In this document: one piece after another, positions 45,574-54,731 of the stretch | Layout of the letters: each line of letters opens with the position of its first letter | Numbering within the stretch: position 1 is the first letter of the stretch | Source of the DNA: Pseudomonas sp. RIT-PI-q | Lineage (GTDB): Bacteria > Pseudomonadota > Gammaproteobacteria > Pseudomonadales > Pseudomonadaceae | Assembly: GCF_001297125.1 (NCBI RefSeq) | Contig: NZ_LHPC01000054.1 | Span: 150,732 to 214,731, forward strand | Length of the DNA: 64,000 bases | Direction: 5' to 3' | Program-made: the position numbers and the translations under genes | The notes under the pieces: model-generated | What the model was told of the DNA's origin: nothing | What the model saw: only the letters and a program-made list of their open reading frames with translations | Databases searched by the model: none

Positions 45574-46395
45574 TCAGAATTTTTCGGGAATTCGTCTGAG
45601 TGGATATTCCGGTTCACGATAGCCGCCTGGCTTCTGCCGTTTAGGCAAAATCACCTTCTCACGAGGTACATCCTTGTACGGAATGCGGCTAAGCAAGTCA
45701 GAGATGATGTTGAGACGAGCCCGCCGCTTGTCATTCGAGTTAGCCACCAGCCACGGCCCATGCTCGGTGTCGCTCGCCTTGAACATGTCGTCACGTGCGC
45801 GCGAATAGTCATACCAGCGGCTGTATGACTTAAGGTCCATTGGGGTCAGTTTCCAGATTTTGCGACCATCCTTGATCCGCGCCTCTAGTCGGCGAGTCTG
45901 CTCCTCGGGACTGACTTCCAGCCAATACTTGAGCAGGATGACACCCGAATCGACGATTGCACGCTCGACATTGGGTACGGTTTTCAGGAAACCGGCAACT
46001 TGCTCTTTGCTGCAGAATCCCATCACTCGTTCGACGCCGGCACGGTTGTACCAACTGCGATCGAAGATCACCACTTCCCCGGCCGCGGGCAAATGCGGCA
46101 GGTAGCGCTGCACATACATCTGGCTTTTCTCGCGCTCGGTCGGCGCCGGCAACGCCACCACCCGGAAGACCCGTGGGCTCACCCGTTCGGTGAGCGCCTT
46201 GATCGTCCCGCCTTTACCGGCGCCATCACGCCCCTCGAAGACGATACAGATCTTGATGCCCTTGTCCTTGACCCACTCCTGCAACTTGACCAGTTCGACA
46301 TGCAGTTTCCTGAGTTGGGCAAGATAGTCTTTGTTCGACAGTTTCAGGCTTTCAGCCGGTTTGCTCTTCAGGGCTTTTTTATTGTCCTTTGCCAT
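45574..46395 (-). CDS. ppk2: Polyphosphate kinase 2
   Basis: This 273-aa PPK2 enzyme transfers phosphate between polyphosphate and nucleoside diphosphates. The Walker A FEGRDGAGKGGTIKAL, the Walker B/lid FDRSWYNRAGVERVMGF and the RIKDGRKIWKLTPMD segment are intact. I chose the ATG at 46395 (MAKDNKK), with GAGG about 8 nt upstream; upstream in-frame starts lack a ribosome site. It is a single-domain class I-like enzyme. Confidence 0.93.
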   Translation of the reverse strand: MAKDNKKALKSKPAESLKLSNKDYLAQLRKLHVELVKLQEWVKDKGIKICIVFEGRDGAGKGGTIKALTERVSPRVFRVVALPAPTEREKSQMYVQRYLPHLPAAGEVVIFDRSWYNRAGVERVMGFCSKEQVAGFLKTVPNVERAIVDSGVILLKYWLEVSPEEQTRRLEARIKDGRKIWKLTPMDLKSYSRWYDYSRARDDMFKASDTEHGPWLVANSNDKRRARLNIISDLLSRIPYKDVPREKVILPKRQKPGGYREPEYPLRRIPEKF

Positions 46396-46456
46396 GACCA
46401 GGACCTCGCAAATGTCAGTCGTCATAGATAAACACCCTCGGCTGCGGGCTTTTTCC

Positions 46457-47119
46457 TCAGCCACCGAGTGCGATGATTGCGGTGATCAGCGCCGCACCGG
46501 TCACTGTCAGCGCAATTGCGCCTTGCCACGGCTTTGCACCTGCGTATCGCGCAAGTATCCAGCCGGCGATGAACAGCACCCCGAGTCCGACAAGGTTAGA
46601 GATACGAACAGCGAGCGCTGTCTGGTCAAGCAACAGGAAGGGCACCACGAGCGGGAATGTCGAGGCCACGACCAACAGGAAAACCCCAAGTGCGCCCTTG
46701 AGATCATCCCAGCCCAGGCGCGGCTCTACCGGTGCAGAAGAAAACTCGACCAGGCGTCGACGCAGCGACTCCAATTCATCCGCGCCGGCCGCCGCCGAGA
46801 GACGCGGCGGTAAGGCCTGCGCAATCAGCGCCTGCCCCGTGGCCGCGTCCGCCCCGCCGCGCAACGTGGCGAGTAGCGTGCGCTTGCGGGTGCGCTCAAT
46901 CAGCGTTCGCAACAAATACATCACCGCATCTGCAAGCCCCCAGGCCAGGTTGCAGCCCAGCGCGGCGATCATCATCGTGCGTTCCGCCTCCTGGCCTGAG
47001 GTCGCCACGCTGATCGTTCCGGTGAAGGTCATCGCCATGAGCAGACCGAAGATCACTTCCGTGACCCGATCGACGGGGTCGAGCACCCGTGCGCGCTTTT
47101 GTTCTCCCGTGCGTTGCAT
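46457..47119 (-). CDS. VIT/CCC1-like membrane protein
   Basis: This 220-aa protein has an N-terminal membrane pair (RVTEVIFGLLMAMTFTGTIS), a charged cytosolic middle and three C-terminal TM segments ending GWILARYAGAKPWQGAIALT. The layout resembles VIT1/CCC1-type divalent-metal transporters or related DUF proteins of unknown function. It is 61 bp before the PPK2 gene on the same strand and may share a transcript. Assignment is moderate. Confidence 0.6.
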   Translation of the reverse strand: MQRTGEQKRARVLDPVDRVTEVIFGLLMAMTFTGTISVATSGQEAERTMMIAALGCNLAWGLADAVMYLLRTLIERTRKRTLLATLRGGADAATGQALIAQALPPRLSAAAGADELESLRRRLVEFSSAPVEPRLGWDDLKGALGVFLLVVASTFPLVVPFLLLDQTALAVRISNLVGLGVLFIAGWILARYAGAKPWQGAIALTVTGAALITAIIALGG

Positions 47120-47324
47120 GCATCCTGCCTTGCGGATACGTACCCGCGTGATGCGAGGTTCATCGGTCCGTGCAGCGTTTTTTCAGGGCCGGTCTTTTCA
47201 GCACCCCTTCATTGTAGTTTCAAAAAACCTTGTCACTTCCGTTATGGACGAATATTCAAAATGCTCAACTCGCCCATTCGGGCGTCTATGCTCCCTGTGA
47301 TCTTCCTGCACTGGAAAATGCGTA

Positions 47325-48866
47325 ATGCATTCATCTACATCCGGCCGATTCCTGATGCTTGGCGCGCTTGCCCTCAGTGGCTGCGTTCGGCTGGGTCCGG
47401 ATTTCCAGCCGCCGGGTGAAGCGTGGGTCAAACACTGGGACACCCCTGCCCTCGAGCAATCCAGCCAACGAGGTATGAACCCGGACCTGCGCCAGTGGTG
47501 GCAGGTGTTCGCCGATCCGGTGCTCGATCGCTTGATTGCCGAGTCGGATGCGCATAATTCCAGCCTGAAGATTGCCGGCTTGCGCGTGATGGAAGCTCGC
47601 GCCCAACTGGGCATTGCCCAAAGCGGGCTGTACCCGCAACTGCAGCAAGCCAGCGCCGACAGTTTGTACTTCAACCGCAAGCAGTCCGGTGGGAGCAATC
47701 CGCAGGACAGCCATTTTTGGCAGTACAGTGCGGGGTTTGACGTGGGTTGGGAGCTGGATTTCTGGGGACGCTTCAGCCGCGCCATCGAGTCGTCCGATGC
47801 CAGCTACTTCGCCGCCCAGGCCAACTATGAAGACGTGCTTGTGCTGCTACGGGCGCAAGTGGCCGACACCTATTATTCATTGCGCACCACCGAGGCGCGT
47901 TTGCGCGTCGCCCGGGAGAACGCCAAGCAGCAACAGCGCAACTTCGAGATCACCGAGAAGCTGTTCAACAGCGGCCAGGATGCTGAACTCGACCTGCAAC
48001 AAGCCAAGACCCAATACCTGGGCACGCTGAGCACCATCCCCAACCTTGAAGATCAGTTACAGCGCACGCGCAACGCCCTGGCGGTATTGATCGGCCAGCC
48101 TCCCGGCGGACTGCCGCAACTGCTGGAACGTGAAGGGCTGATCCCGCTGGTCGACCGCGCCGTGCTGCAAGATGTGCCGGCCAGCTTGCTGCTGCGCCGG
48201 CCCGACGTGCGTGCCGCCGAATTGAATGTCGCCGCTCAGTCGGCGCTGATCGGTGTCGCCGAAAGCGATTTCTATCCGTCGCTGAGCCTGCTCGGCAGCA
48301 TCGTCTGGTCAGCCGACACGCTCAACGGCACATCGAGGACGCTCGACCTGATCGGCGGCCCCAGCTTGCGCTGGAACGTGTTCGACCATGGCCAGATCAG
48401 CAACAACGTGCGTGTGCAGGATGCGCGTTTGCAGCAACTGATCGAGGCCTACCGCGACAAGGTTCGCCAGGCCGCACGCGAGGCGGACGACGCGGCGAAC
48501 GGCCTGATCAAATCGCTGGAACGCGAACGCATCCTGCGCGAGGCCGAAGTCGCGGCCAAGCGTTCGCTGGTGCTGGCCAACACTCAGTACCGGGAAGGTT
48601 ATTCGGATTTTCAGCGGGTGCTGGATGCACAGCGCGCGCTGCTCGAACAACAGGACAACTACCTGATCGCCCGCAGTAACGCGGTGAGCAATGTGATTGC
48701 CTTGTACAGGGCCATGGGTGGTGGTTGGTACAGCGCCTTGCCGCGCGTCGATCCAGCCACCCGCCGGCAAATGGAAAAACGCACCGACTGGGGCGATCTG
48801 CTGAATGAACCTGACGCTGCGCTGCCAGCCTTTCCTCTTCCAGACAAGGTAGACAACCATGAGTGA
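47325..48866 (+). CDS. Outer-membrane efflux channel (NodT family lipoprotein)
   Basis: A 513-aa TolC-like lipoprotein with lipobox ALSGC at about residue 20 (then VRLGPDFQPPG). Duplicated channel motifs are visible (FDVGWELDFWGRFSRAIESS, LLRRPDVRAAELNVAAQSAL, YREGYSDFQRVLDAQRALLE). It is the first gene of a three-gene efflux operon with overlapping reading frames. It is divergent from the VIT-like gene. Confidence 0.93.
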   Translation: MHSSTSGRFLMLGALALSGCVRLGPDFQPPGEAWVKHWDTPALEQSSQRGMNPDLRQWWQVFADPVLDRLIAESDAHNSSLKIAGLRVMEARAQLGIAQSGLYPQLQQASADSLYFNRKQSGGSNPQDSHFWQYSAGFDVGWELDFWGRFSRAIESSDASYFAAQANYEDVLVLLRAQVADTYYSLRTTEARLRVARENAKQQQRNFEITEKLFNSGQDAELDLQQAKTQYLGTLSTIPNLEDQLQRTRNALAVLIGQPPGGLPQLLEREGLIPLVDRAVLQDVPASLLLRRPDVRAAELNVAAQSALIGVAESDFYPSLSLLGSIVWSADTLNGTSRTLDLIGGPSLRWNVFDHGQISNNVRVQDARLQQLIEAYRDKVRQAAREADDAANGLIKSLERERILREAEVAAKRSLVLANTQYREGYSDFQRVLDAQRALLEQQDNYLIARSNAVSNVIALYRAMGGGWYSALPRVDPATRRQMEKRTDWGDLLNEPDAALPAFPLPDKVDNHE

Positions 48867-49998
48867 AGCCGCGCAGCCCTCCCCCGACGCGCCCTCCTCC
48901 AAGCCCCCGGCACCGGCGGCCGACCCGACGAAAAAAGGCATCAAGTGGGTGTTGCTGCTGATCGTGTTGAGTCTGGCCTGGTATCTGTTGGCTGACCGCT
49001 ACACGCCGTATACGCAACAGGCGCGGGTGGGCGCTTTTGTCATTCCGGTAGCCTCCGAAGTGGCGGGCCGCGTCGTGCGCGTCAACGTGCGCAATAACCA
49101 GGACGTCAAGGCCGGTGATGTCCTGTTCGAAGTGGCCCCGCAGCCGTATCAGATCGCCGTCGCCCGTGCCCGCGCAGACCTTGAATCGACGCGCCGCCAG
49201 ATTGGGGCCAGTACCGCCGGGATCGCGTCGGCGCAAGCCAATTTACGCGCGGCCCAGGCCAATGAACTCAAGGCGAAGCAGGACAATCAGCGTCTGGAAG
49301 GCTTGTATCGTGAAGACCCTGGCACCATTTCCGTGCGCCTGCTGGAAGTGTCTCGCGCCAACCGTGAACAAGCTGTCAGTCAGGTTGCCCAGGCCCGCGC
49401 CGAAGTGCAGCGGGCGCGTGAGCAAGAAGGTGGCAGCGAGGAAGACAACGCCTTGCTGCGCAGCGCCGCCACGGCGCTGTCAAAAGCCGAACTGGACCTG
49501 TCCAACACACAGATACGTGCACGTTCGGCGGGGCTGATTACCGATCTGCGTACCGACGCCGGACAGTTCGCCGCTGCCGGCAGCCCGGTCATGACGTTGA
49601 TTGCCATCCACGATGTGTGGATCAGCGCGGACCTGACCGAGAACAACCTCGGTCTGGTCAAGCTCGATACACCGGTTTCGATTGTCCTGGATTCACTGCC
49701 GGGAGAGGTGTTCGAGGGCCGCGTGCGCAGCATGGGCTACGGTGTCAGCGTCGGTCAGCCGCCCGCGCCCGGGACCTTGCCCAGTGTGCAGAACAGCCGC
49801 GACTGGCTGCGTCCGGCCCAACGGTTTCCGGTGATTATCGAGTTTTCCGAGGCGTCCATGAAGGTGCTGCGCGACAGTGGCGCCATCCGTGCCGGTGGGC
49901 AGGCCGAAGTCATGGCCTTTCCTAGCCAGGGCAATCCGCTGAATCTGCTGGGTCGGGTGTTTCTCGGACTGATGAGCTGGCTCTCGTATGTTTATTAA
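48859..49998 (+). CDS. HlyD/EmrA-type membrane-fusion protein
   Basis: This 379-aa adaptor has one TM anchor (GIKWVLLLIVLSLAWYLLAD), the lipoyl-like FVIPVASEVAGRVVRVNVRN, a long coiled coil and the barrel IRARSAGLITDLRTDAGQFA. Its start overlaps the channel gene by 8 bp and its end overlaps the next gene by 11 bp. It connects a DUF2955/FUSC-type inner-membrane exporter to the channel. Confidence 0.93.
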   Translation: MSEAAQPSPDAPSSKPPAPAADPTKKGIKWVLLLIVLSLAWYLLADRYTPYTQQARVGAFVIPVASEVAGRVVRVNVRNNQDVKAGDVLFEVAPQPYQIAVARARADLESTRRQIGASTAGIASAQANLRAAQANELKAKQDNQRLEGLYREDPGTISVRLLEVSRANREQAVSQVAQARAEVQRAREQEGGSEEDNALLRSAATALSKAELDLSNTQIRARSAGLITDLRTDAGQFAAAGSPVMTLIAIHDVWISADLTENNLGLVKLDTPVSIVLDSLPGEVFEGRVRSMGYGVSVGQPPAPGTLPSVQNSRDWLRPAQRFPVIIEFSEASMKVLRDSGAIRAGGQAEVMAFPSQGNPLNLLGRVFLGLMSWLSYVY

Positions 49999-51010
49999 AG
50001 GCACAGCCCGGGATCAGCGCGCGCTTCGGCTGGCCACTGGCACCGCACTGTGCCTCGCGGCCAGCTTCGGCCTGGGCTTGCCGCTGCCGTTTCTCGGGCC
50101 GGTACTGTGCCTGATGCTGCTGGCCATGCTGAATCGGGCGCTGCCGTTCAAAACCAGTCTGGTGCTCGCGCTGGTGGCGATGCTGACCACTGGCGTCGGC
50201 CTGTTGTTGATCCCGATCCTGCGTTACTACCCCGTCAGCGGTGTGCTGTTGATCGGCGTCTGTCTGTTCCTGGCCTTCCGTTTTGGCTTGAGTGGCGGCA
50301 ATAACCTGGTCGTGACGTTTCTGGTGATTGGCCTGACCATGATTTCCTCGGCCGGTGTCGCCGAATTTGACCTGGCGGCGATGGTCATTGCTGCACTGGT
50401 CAAGGGGTTGCTCCTCGCCGTCACGGTGATGGCCATCAGTCATTGGCTTTTCCCTGAACCGGCCAACGCCCCAACCCCGCCGCGCGCCCCGCCCCTGCAC
50501 GCCGAAGCCACTGGCCGGGTGGCGCTACGTGCAACCTTGATCGTGTTGCCCACCTTCCTGTTGGCGCTGATCGATCCGGCCAGCTATCTACCGATCATCC
50601 TCAAAGCGGTCAGCCTCGGGCAGCAAAGCGAGACGACCAGCGCGCGCAACGCCGGTCGCGAGCTGGTTGGCTCAACCCTGCTCGGCGGGGTGTTGGCGAT
50701 CCTGTTCTGGTGCGCGCTCAGTCTGTTTGTGCACCTGTGGATGTTCTTTCTGTGGATGCTGCTGTTCGGCCTGATACTGGCGCGCAAGCTGTACGCCCTG
50801 AGCCCGACCCGGCTAAGCCCGGGATTCTGGCTCAATACGCTGATCACGATGATTATCCTGCTGGGCCAGTCGGTTCAGGACAGCGCAGCGGGCAAAGACG
50901 TCTACACCGCTTTCGCGGTACGCATGGGGTTGTTCATCTTCGTCACGCTGTATGCCGTGCTGATGGTTCACCTGCTCGATCAGCGTACGGCTCAGAACCG
51001 CTTTTCGTAG
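49988..51010 (+). CDS. DUF2955 membrane protein (AaeB/FUSC-like exporter)
   Basis: This 340-aa protein has about ten hydrophobic segments in two groups (LPFLGPVLCLMLLAMLNRAL; GGVLAILFWCALSLFVHLWM) and belongs to DUF2955, related to FUSC/AaeB exporters of aromatic acids. It is the third gene of the operon. Its final codons (…HLLDQRTAQNRFS) are imperfectly echoed in each unit of the tandem array that follows, so the array appears to have amplified the gene's 3' end. Confidence 0.85.
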   Translation: MFIKGTARDQRALRLATGTALCLAASFGLGLPLPFLGPVLCLMLLAMLNRALPFKTSLVLALVAMLTTGVGLLLIPILRYYPVSGVLLIGVCLFLAFRFGLSGGNNLVVTFLVIGLTMISSAGVAEFDLAAMVIAALVKGLLLAVTVMAISHWLFPEPANAPTPPRAPPLHAEATGRVALRATLIVLPTFLLALIDPASYLPIILKAVSLGQQSETTSARNAGRELVGSTLLGGVLAILFWCALSLFVHLWMFFLWMLLFGLILARKLYALSPTRLSPGFWLNTLITMIILLGQSVQDSAAGKDVYTAFAVRMGLFIFVTLYAVLMVHLLDQRTAQNRFS

Positions 51011-51600
51011 GCGCAAGGCTTGCCCGCGAAGGCGATCTTGTGGGCGCCTTCGCGGGCAAGCCTCGCTCCTACAAGGTTCGGGGTTTCCGGGAGAGGCACG
51101 CGGTGTGCCGTCCGGATGGTTCGCCTGCTCGGACCGCTTTTCGTAGGAGCAAGGCTTGTCCGCGAAGGCGATCTTGTGGGCGCCTTCGCGGGAGAGGCAC
51201 GCGGTGTGCCGTCCGGATGGTTCGCCTGCTCGGACCGCTTTTCGTAGGAGCAAGGCTTGCCCGCGAAGGCGATCTTGCGGACGCCTTCGCGGGCAAGCCT
51301 CGCTCCTACAAGGTCCGGGGTTTCCGGGAGAGGCACGCGGTGTGCCGTCCGGATGGTTCGCCTGCTCGGACCGCTTTTCGTAGGCGCAAGGCTTGCCCGC
51401 GAAGGCGATCTTGCGGACGCCTTCGCGGGCAATCCTCGCTCCTACAAGGTCCGGGGTTTCCGGGAGAGGCACGCGGTATGCCGTTCGGATGGTTCACTTG
51501 CTCGGACCGCTTTTCGTAGGAGCGAGGCTTGCCCGCGAAGGCGATCTTGTGGACGCCTTCGCGGGCAAGCCTTGCTCCTACAGGTCAGATGTGTCCGGGA
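51011..51600. repeat. Tandem REPIN array, 136-bp period
   Basis: The word ACCGCTTTTCGTAGG recurs at about 50997, 51133, 51234, 51370 and 51506. Spacing is 136 bp except for one 101-bp unit that lost 35 bp. Each unit has an inverted REP pair (AAGGCTTGCCCGCGAAGGCG and its complement) and the sequence GATGGTTCGCCTGCTCGG, which resembles the 3' end of the preceding DUF2955 gene (GATGGTTCACCTGCTCGA). Confidence 0.9.
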
Positions 51601-51604
51601 GAGT

Positions 51605-52060
51605 TCAGGGGTTGACCTGATACCCCTTCCCTTGCAGGCAACTGGTATAGGCCGTTGAAGTGGTCGCGGCGGTGGTTTTCTGCTGTGCACGGCGCTCCTG
51701 TCGCTGGCGTGAGCCGCCCACCACCGCGCCCGCAGCGGCGGTCTCTTTGGCGCGATTCTGGCGATAGTCCTGCTTGGTGTCGTCATCGACGCGATCATAA
51801 AACTCGTCATGCTGACGCCCGCGCACCTGAGCCCCCGCCGCACCGGCGGCAGCGCCCACAGCGGCGCCCTTGAGTCTTCCACCGGAAGGCGGCGGTGCCG
51901 CCGAAGCACTCTGACTGGCCGCGATGTTGTGGCAATCGGTGATGTCCGTTTGGGTTTGTTGCGAACTCTGCCCTTTCATCGGCACCACCGTTTCAGCCCA
52001 CCCCTGGACACTGAAAACCGACAATGCGACGCACAGGCTGATGGGCGACAACCTTTTCAT
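51605..52060 (-). CDS. Exported glycine-zipper (YMGG-like) protein
   Basis: The 151-aa protein has a signal peptide (MKRLSPISLCVALSVFSVQG, cleavage near GWAET). Alternating Gly/Ala stretches (RLKGAAVGAAAGAAGAQVRG; TAAAGAVVGGS) form a glycine zipper as in YMGG/Rick_17kDa envelope proteins. A Cys pair (TDCHN, TSCLQ) could form a disulfide. It lies downstream of the ferredoxin gene but is not part of the catabolic pathway by content. Confidence 0.75.
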   Translation of the reverse strand: MKRLSPISLCVALSVFSVQGWAETVVPMKGQSSQQTQTDITDCHNIAASQSASAAPPPSGGRLKGAAVGAAAGAAGAQVRGRQHDEFYDRVDDDTKQDYRQNRAKETAAAGAVVGGSRQRQERRAQQKTTAATTSTAYTSCLQGKGYQVNP

Positions 52061-52105
52061 GATGACCTCCTGATGAGCATGGTTCTCACCATCAAAGAGT
52101 GTAGA

Positions 52106-52441
52106 TCACACCTCCATCACTAATTGGTCTTCGACCCAACGCACCGGCACCGGCTCCAGTTGCGCCCCCTTGCACGGCCCGTCGATGCAGTGCCCGTCTT
52201 CGAAACGGAACATCGCGCTGTGATGAGCGCACATCAGGATCTTGCCGCGATAGGTGCAGAACTCTTGCGGTCGATAGTCCAGCGGCACCGAAAAGTGCGG
52301 ACAACGGTTGATGTAGACCCAGACCTGCTCGCCTTGACGCACCGCAATCAGCCCGGCGGGATGCAGCTGCTGGTGTTCGGGCAGACCCAGGGCGCCGCCG
52401 TCGGTGATGTCATCCCGTTGGCATAAGGTGATAGTGGTCAT
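52106..52441 (-). CDS. Rieske [2Fe-2S] ferredoxin of the hydroquinone cluster
   Basis: This 111-aa protein has the Rieske ligands CPHFS (Cys-x-His) and CAHHS (Cys-x-x-His). The ATG at 52441 lies two bases after the YciI gene's stop. It occupies the seventh position of the hap-like operon, matching the ferredoxin-like gene I recall at that place in the Pseudomonas hap cluster. It may reactivate the Fe(II) dioxygenase, as ferredoxins do for extradiol enzymes; this is inference. Confidence 0.85.
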   Translation of the reverse strand: MTTITLCQRDDITDGGALGLPEHQQLHPAGLIAVRQGEQVWVYINRCPHFSVPLDYRPQEFCTYRGKILMCAHHSAMFRFEDGHCIDGPCKGAQLEPVPVRWVEDQLVMEV

Positions 52442-52443
52442 GA

Positions 52444-52755
52444 TCAGCCGCGCAATTCCGGGTTGCCAAGGCTCCAGTGCCAAGGGCGGATCTGGATGCT
52501 GGCAAACAGTCCGGCCTGAACATACGGGTCGTCCTGAATGAACGCTTCCACCTCCGGCAGGCTGCCCGCTTCGATCACCAACAACGTGCCATTCATCGCC
52601 GCGCCGGCATCATCGAGGGTTGGGCCGCCGAGGCGGACGATCACCCGGTGCCGCTCGTTCGCGCGCAAATGGGCTTGATGACTGGGCCGCAAACGTTGAC
52701 GCAAGGCCAGCGAGTCCGGGTGGTCAGTGGCGAATACCGCAAAAAACTGTCCCAT
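52444..52755 (-). CDS. YciI family protein
   Basis: A 103-aa dimeric alpha/beta-barrel protein: MGQFFAVFATDHPDSLALRQ with a conserved-type Asp, and GTLLVIEAGSLPEVEAFIQD then DPYVQAGLF. The family includes putative muconolactone-isomerase-like and lyase-like enzymes. It lies between the intradiol dioxygenase and ferredoxin genes with 3- and 2-bp gaps, so it is an integral part of the hydroquinone operon with an unassigned step. Confidence 0.88.
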   Translation of the reverse strand: MGQFFAVFATDHPDSLALRQRLRPSHQAHLRANERHRVIVRLGGPTLDDAGAAMNGTLLVIEAGSLPEVEAFIQDDPYVQAGLFASIQIRPWHWSLGNPELRG

Positions 52756-52758
52756 GAT

Positions 52759-53631
52759 TCATTCGGTTTCCATGACGAATTCGTAACACGCACGCTTGAA
52801 CGGCAAGTCGATACCCAGGTCGGCGGACAAATCGTCGTGGGTGATCCGGTCTTCATAGATCACCTGCAATGACTGTTTTACGCCAAACACCGCATCGGAC
52901 TCCAGGTACGGATCATCGTGATTGAACAGGTGCGTGACCAGTTTGCGATAGCCCGGCACATCGATCATGAAATGTAGGTGTGCAGGCCGCCACGGGTGAC
53001 GGTTGGCGGCATTCAGCATGCGCCCGACCGGGCCATCGGTGGGGATCGGATAGCACACCGGGACAATCGTGCGAATCGCAAAATAGCCATTGTCATCCGT
53101 GCGATAGCGACCGCGCAGATTACCGAACGGTTGTGCAGTGTCCTGGCCTGAATACATGCCGTTTTCGGCGGTCTGCCAGACGTCCAGCACCGCGCCGGCC
53201 AGCGGATTGCCGTGGGTGTCGACCACACGCCCGCGCACCAGCGCTGGCTCGCCGGCGGTGAACGCCATGTTTTCGCCGAACTCACGCTCCGGCATGCCTT
53301 CGATGTAGAACGGCCCAAACACCGTGGTGTCAGTGGCGTTCGCACTGTGCCGATGGTTGATCGCATCGACCAGCATCGACACGCCCAGGGTGTCCGACAG
53401 CAGGATGAATTCCTGGCGCACCAGACCGTCGCACGTGTGGCCGGTGTCGGTGAGAAAACGGATGCCTTCAAACCACTCCTGCTCGGTCAGTTCGACGTCG
53501 CTGACAAACGCATGCAGGTGACGCACCAGGCTTTGCATGATCTGTTTGTAACGCGCGTTGGGCGCGTCTTTGAAACTGTTCACCGCGTTCTCGGAGATCA
53601 GTTTTTCTGTGGCTTTGTCTTGATCGGTCAT
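52759..53631 (-). CDS. Intradiol ring-cleavage dioxygenase (hydroxyquinol 1,2-dioxygenase-like)
   Basis: This 290-aa enzyme has the catechol-dioxygenase N-terminal linker domain and the non-haem Fe(III) ligands: Tyr in GMYSGQD, Tyr in RGRYRTDDNGYF, and His residues in RPAHLHFMIDVPG. Hydroxyquinol dioxygenases convert 1,2,4-trihydroxybenzene to maleylacetate, which the reductase encoded 24 bp upstream would consume. It gives the operon a second entry point besides hydroquinone. Confidence 0.92.
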   Translation of the reverse strand: MTDQDKATEKLISENAVNSFKDAPNARYKQIMQSLVRHLHAFVSDVELTEQEWFEGIRFLTDTGHTCDGLVRQEFILLSDTLGVSMLVDAINHRHSANATDTTVFGPFYIEGMPEREFGENMAFTAGEPALVRGRVVDTHGNPLAGAVLDVWQTAENGMYSGQDTAQPFGNLRGRYRTDDNGYFAIRTIVPVCYPIPTDGPVGRMLNAANRHPWRPAHLHFMIDVPGYRKLVTHLFNHDDPYLESDAVFGVKQSLQVIYEDRITHDDLSADLGIDLPFKRACYEFVMETE

Positions 53632-53655
53632 TGTTATTGTTCCGACGGGGATGGA

Positions 53656-54723
53656 TCAGGCGGGTGCCAGGCCTTTCAAGGCACGGGTCAACAGCGCTTC
53701 GATCGGGCCTTGTTCAAACGGCCGTGGGTTGTAATAAGGACTGGCACAGGCGATCTGCGCAGCGTCGGCCGGCCCGTTTTCCGGCAAGCCGATGTCAGCC
53801 AGCGCCAGGGGAATACCCAGCTTCTGGTTCAGCGCGTACAACAAGCCGCCGACCTCGCTCGCCTCGCTACCACCCAAGGCGCGGGCGGCCCGTTGCAGTG
53901 GCCCCGCCGCCGCTTCACGATTGTAATGCGCGGCGTGGGGCAGGACGATTGCGTGCGCCTGGGCGTGCGGCAAATTGAACGTACCGCCCAGGGTGTGGCA
54001 AAGCTTGTGGTGCAACGCCATGCCGACCGAACCCAGGCAAATACCCGCCAGCCACGCGCCGTACAAGGCCTGACTGCGTGCTTCAGGGTCATTGGGATCA
54101 TTGACCACGCCCGGCAGTGCCAGTGCCAGTGAGCGAATCGACTCTTCGGCCATGAAACCGATGATCGGGTTGGCGTCCTCGGCGTACAACGCTTCAACCG
54201 CATGGGCCATGGCGTTCATCCCCGAGCAGGCGGAAATCTGCGCCGGCAAGGTCAGGGTCAATTGTGGATCGTAGATCACGGTCTTCGGTAAAACCTTCGG
54301 ATCGCGCCCGGTTTTCTTCAGGCGGTTTTCGGTCAGGCCGTAGATCGGAGTCATTTCCGAACCCGCGTAGGTCGTCGGAATCGCCACGATCGGCAACCCC
54401 GAGTCCATGGCAATTGCCTTGCCCAGGCCAATGGTCGAACCACCGCCAATCGCCACGCAGCAATCGGCATCCAGACGCGCCGCTTCAATGCGCGCCGCTT
54501 GCGCCACTTCCAGCGGCACATGCATCACCGCTTTCGGATAGACGCCCGCCGCACGCTCACCGAGCAACGCCGCGACCCGTTCGCCCAACCCCTGCTGTTC
54601 CGGCGTGGTAAGAATCAGCGCGCGTCTGGCGCCCAGGCGCTCGATCTCTTCAGCCAGCGCCGAGAGCTTGCCCCAGCCGAACACCACACGGGTCGGCAGG
54701 CTTTGGTAGACAAAAGGATTCAT
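53656..54723 (-). CDS. hapF: Maleylacetate reductase
   Basis: The 355-aa iron-alcohol-dehydrogenase-fold enzyme reduces maleylacetate to 3-oxoadipate. NAD(P)-binding GGGSTIGLGKAIAMDSGLPI, PTTYAGSEMTPIYG and metal/active-site HHKLCHTLGGTFNLPHAQAH are clear. The ATG at 54723 (MNPFVYQSLP) gives the family length; the upstream frame runs into the preceding gene. The symbol is by analogy with the P. fluorescens hap cluster. Confidence 0.93.
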   Translation of the reverse strand: MNPFVYQSLPTRVVFGWGKLSALAEEIERLGARRALILTTPEQQGLGERVAALLGERAAGVYPKAVMHVPLEVAQAARIEAARLDADCCVAIGGGSTIGLGKAIAMDSGLPIVAIPTTYAGSEMTPIYGLTENRLKKTGRDPKVLPKTVIYDPQLTLTLPAQISACSGMNAMAHAVEALYAEDANPIIGFMAEESIRSLALALPGVVNDPNDPEARSQALYGAWLAGICLGSVGMALHHKLCHTLGGTFNLPHAQAHAIVLPHAAHYNREAAAGPLQRAARALGGSEASEVGGLLYALNQKLGIPLALADIGLPENGPADAAQIACASPYYNPRPFEQGPIEALLTRALKGLAPA

Positions 54724-54731
54724 GGCAGGCC

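Noticed and set aside
50710..51909. Many overlapping frames through 51.0-51.6 kb
   Set aside because: They read through REP hairpins of the 136-bp array; none has a ribosome site or conserved content.
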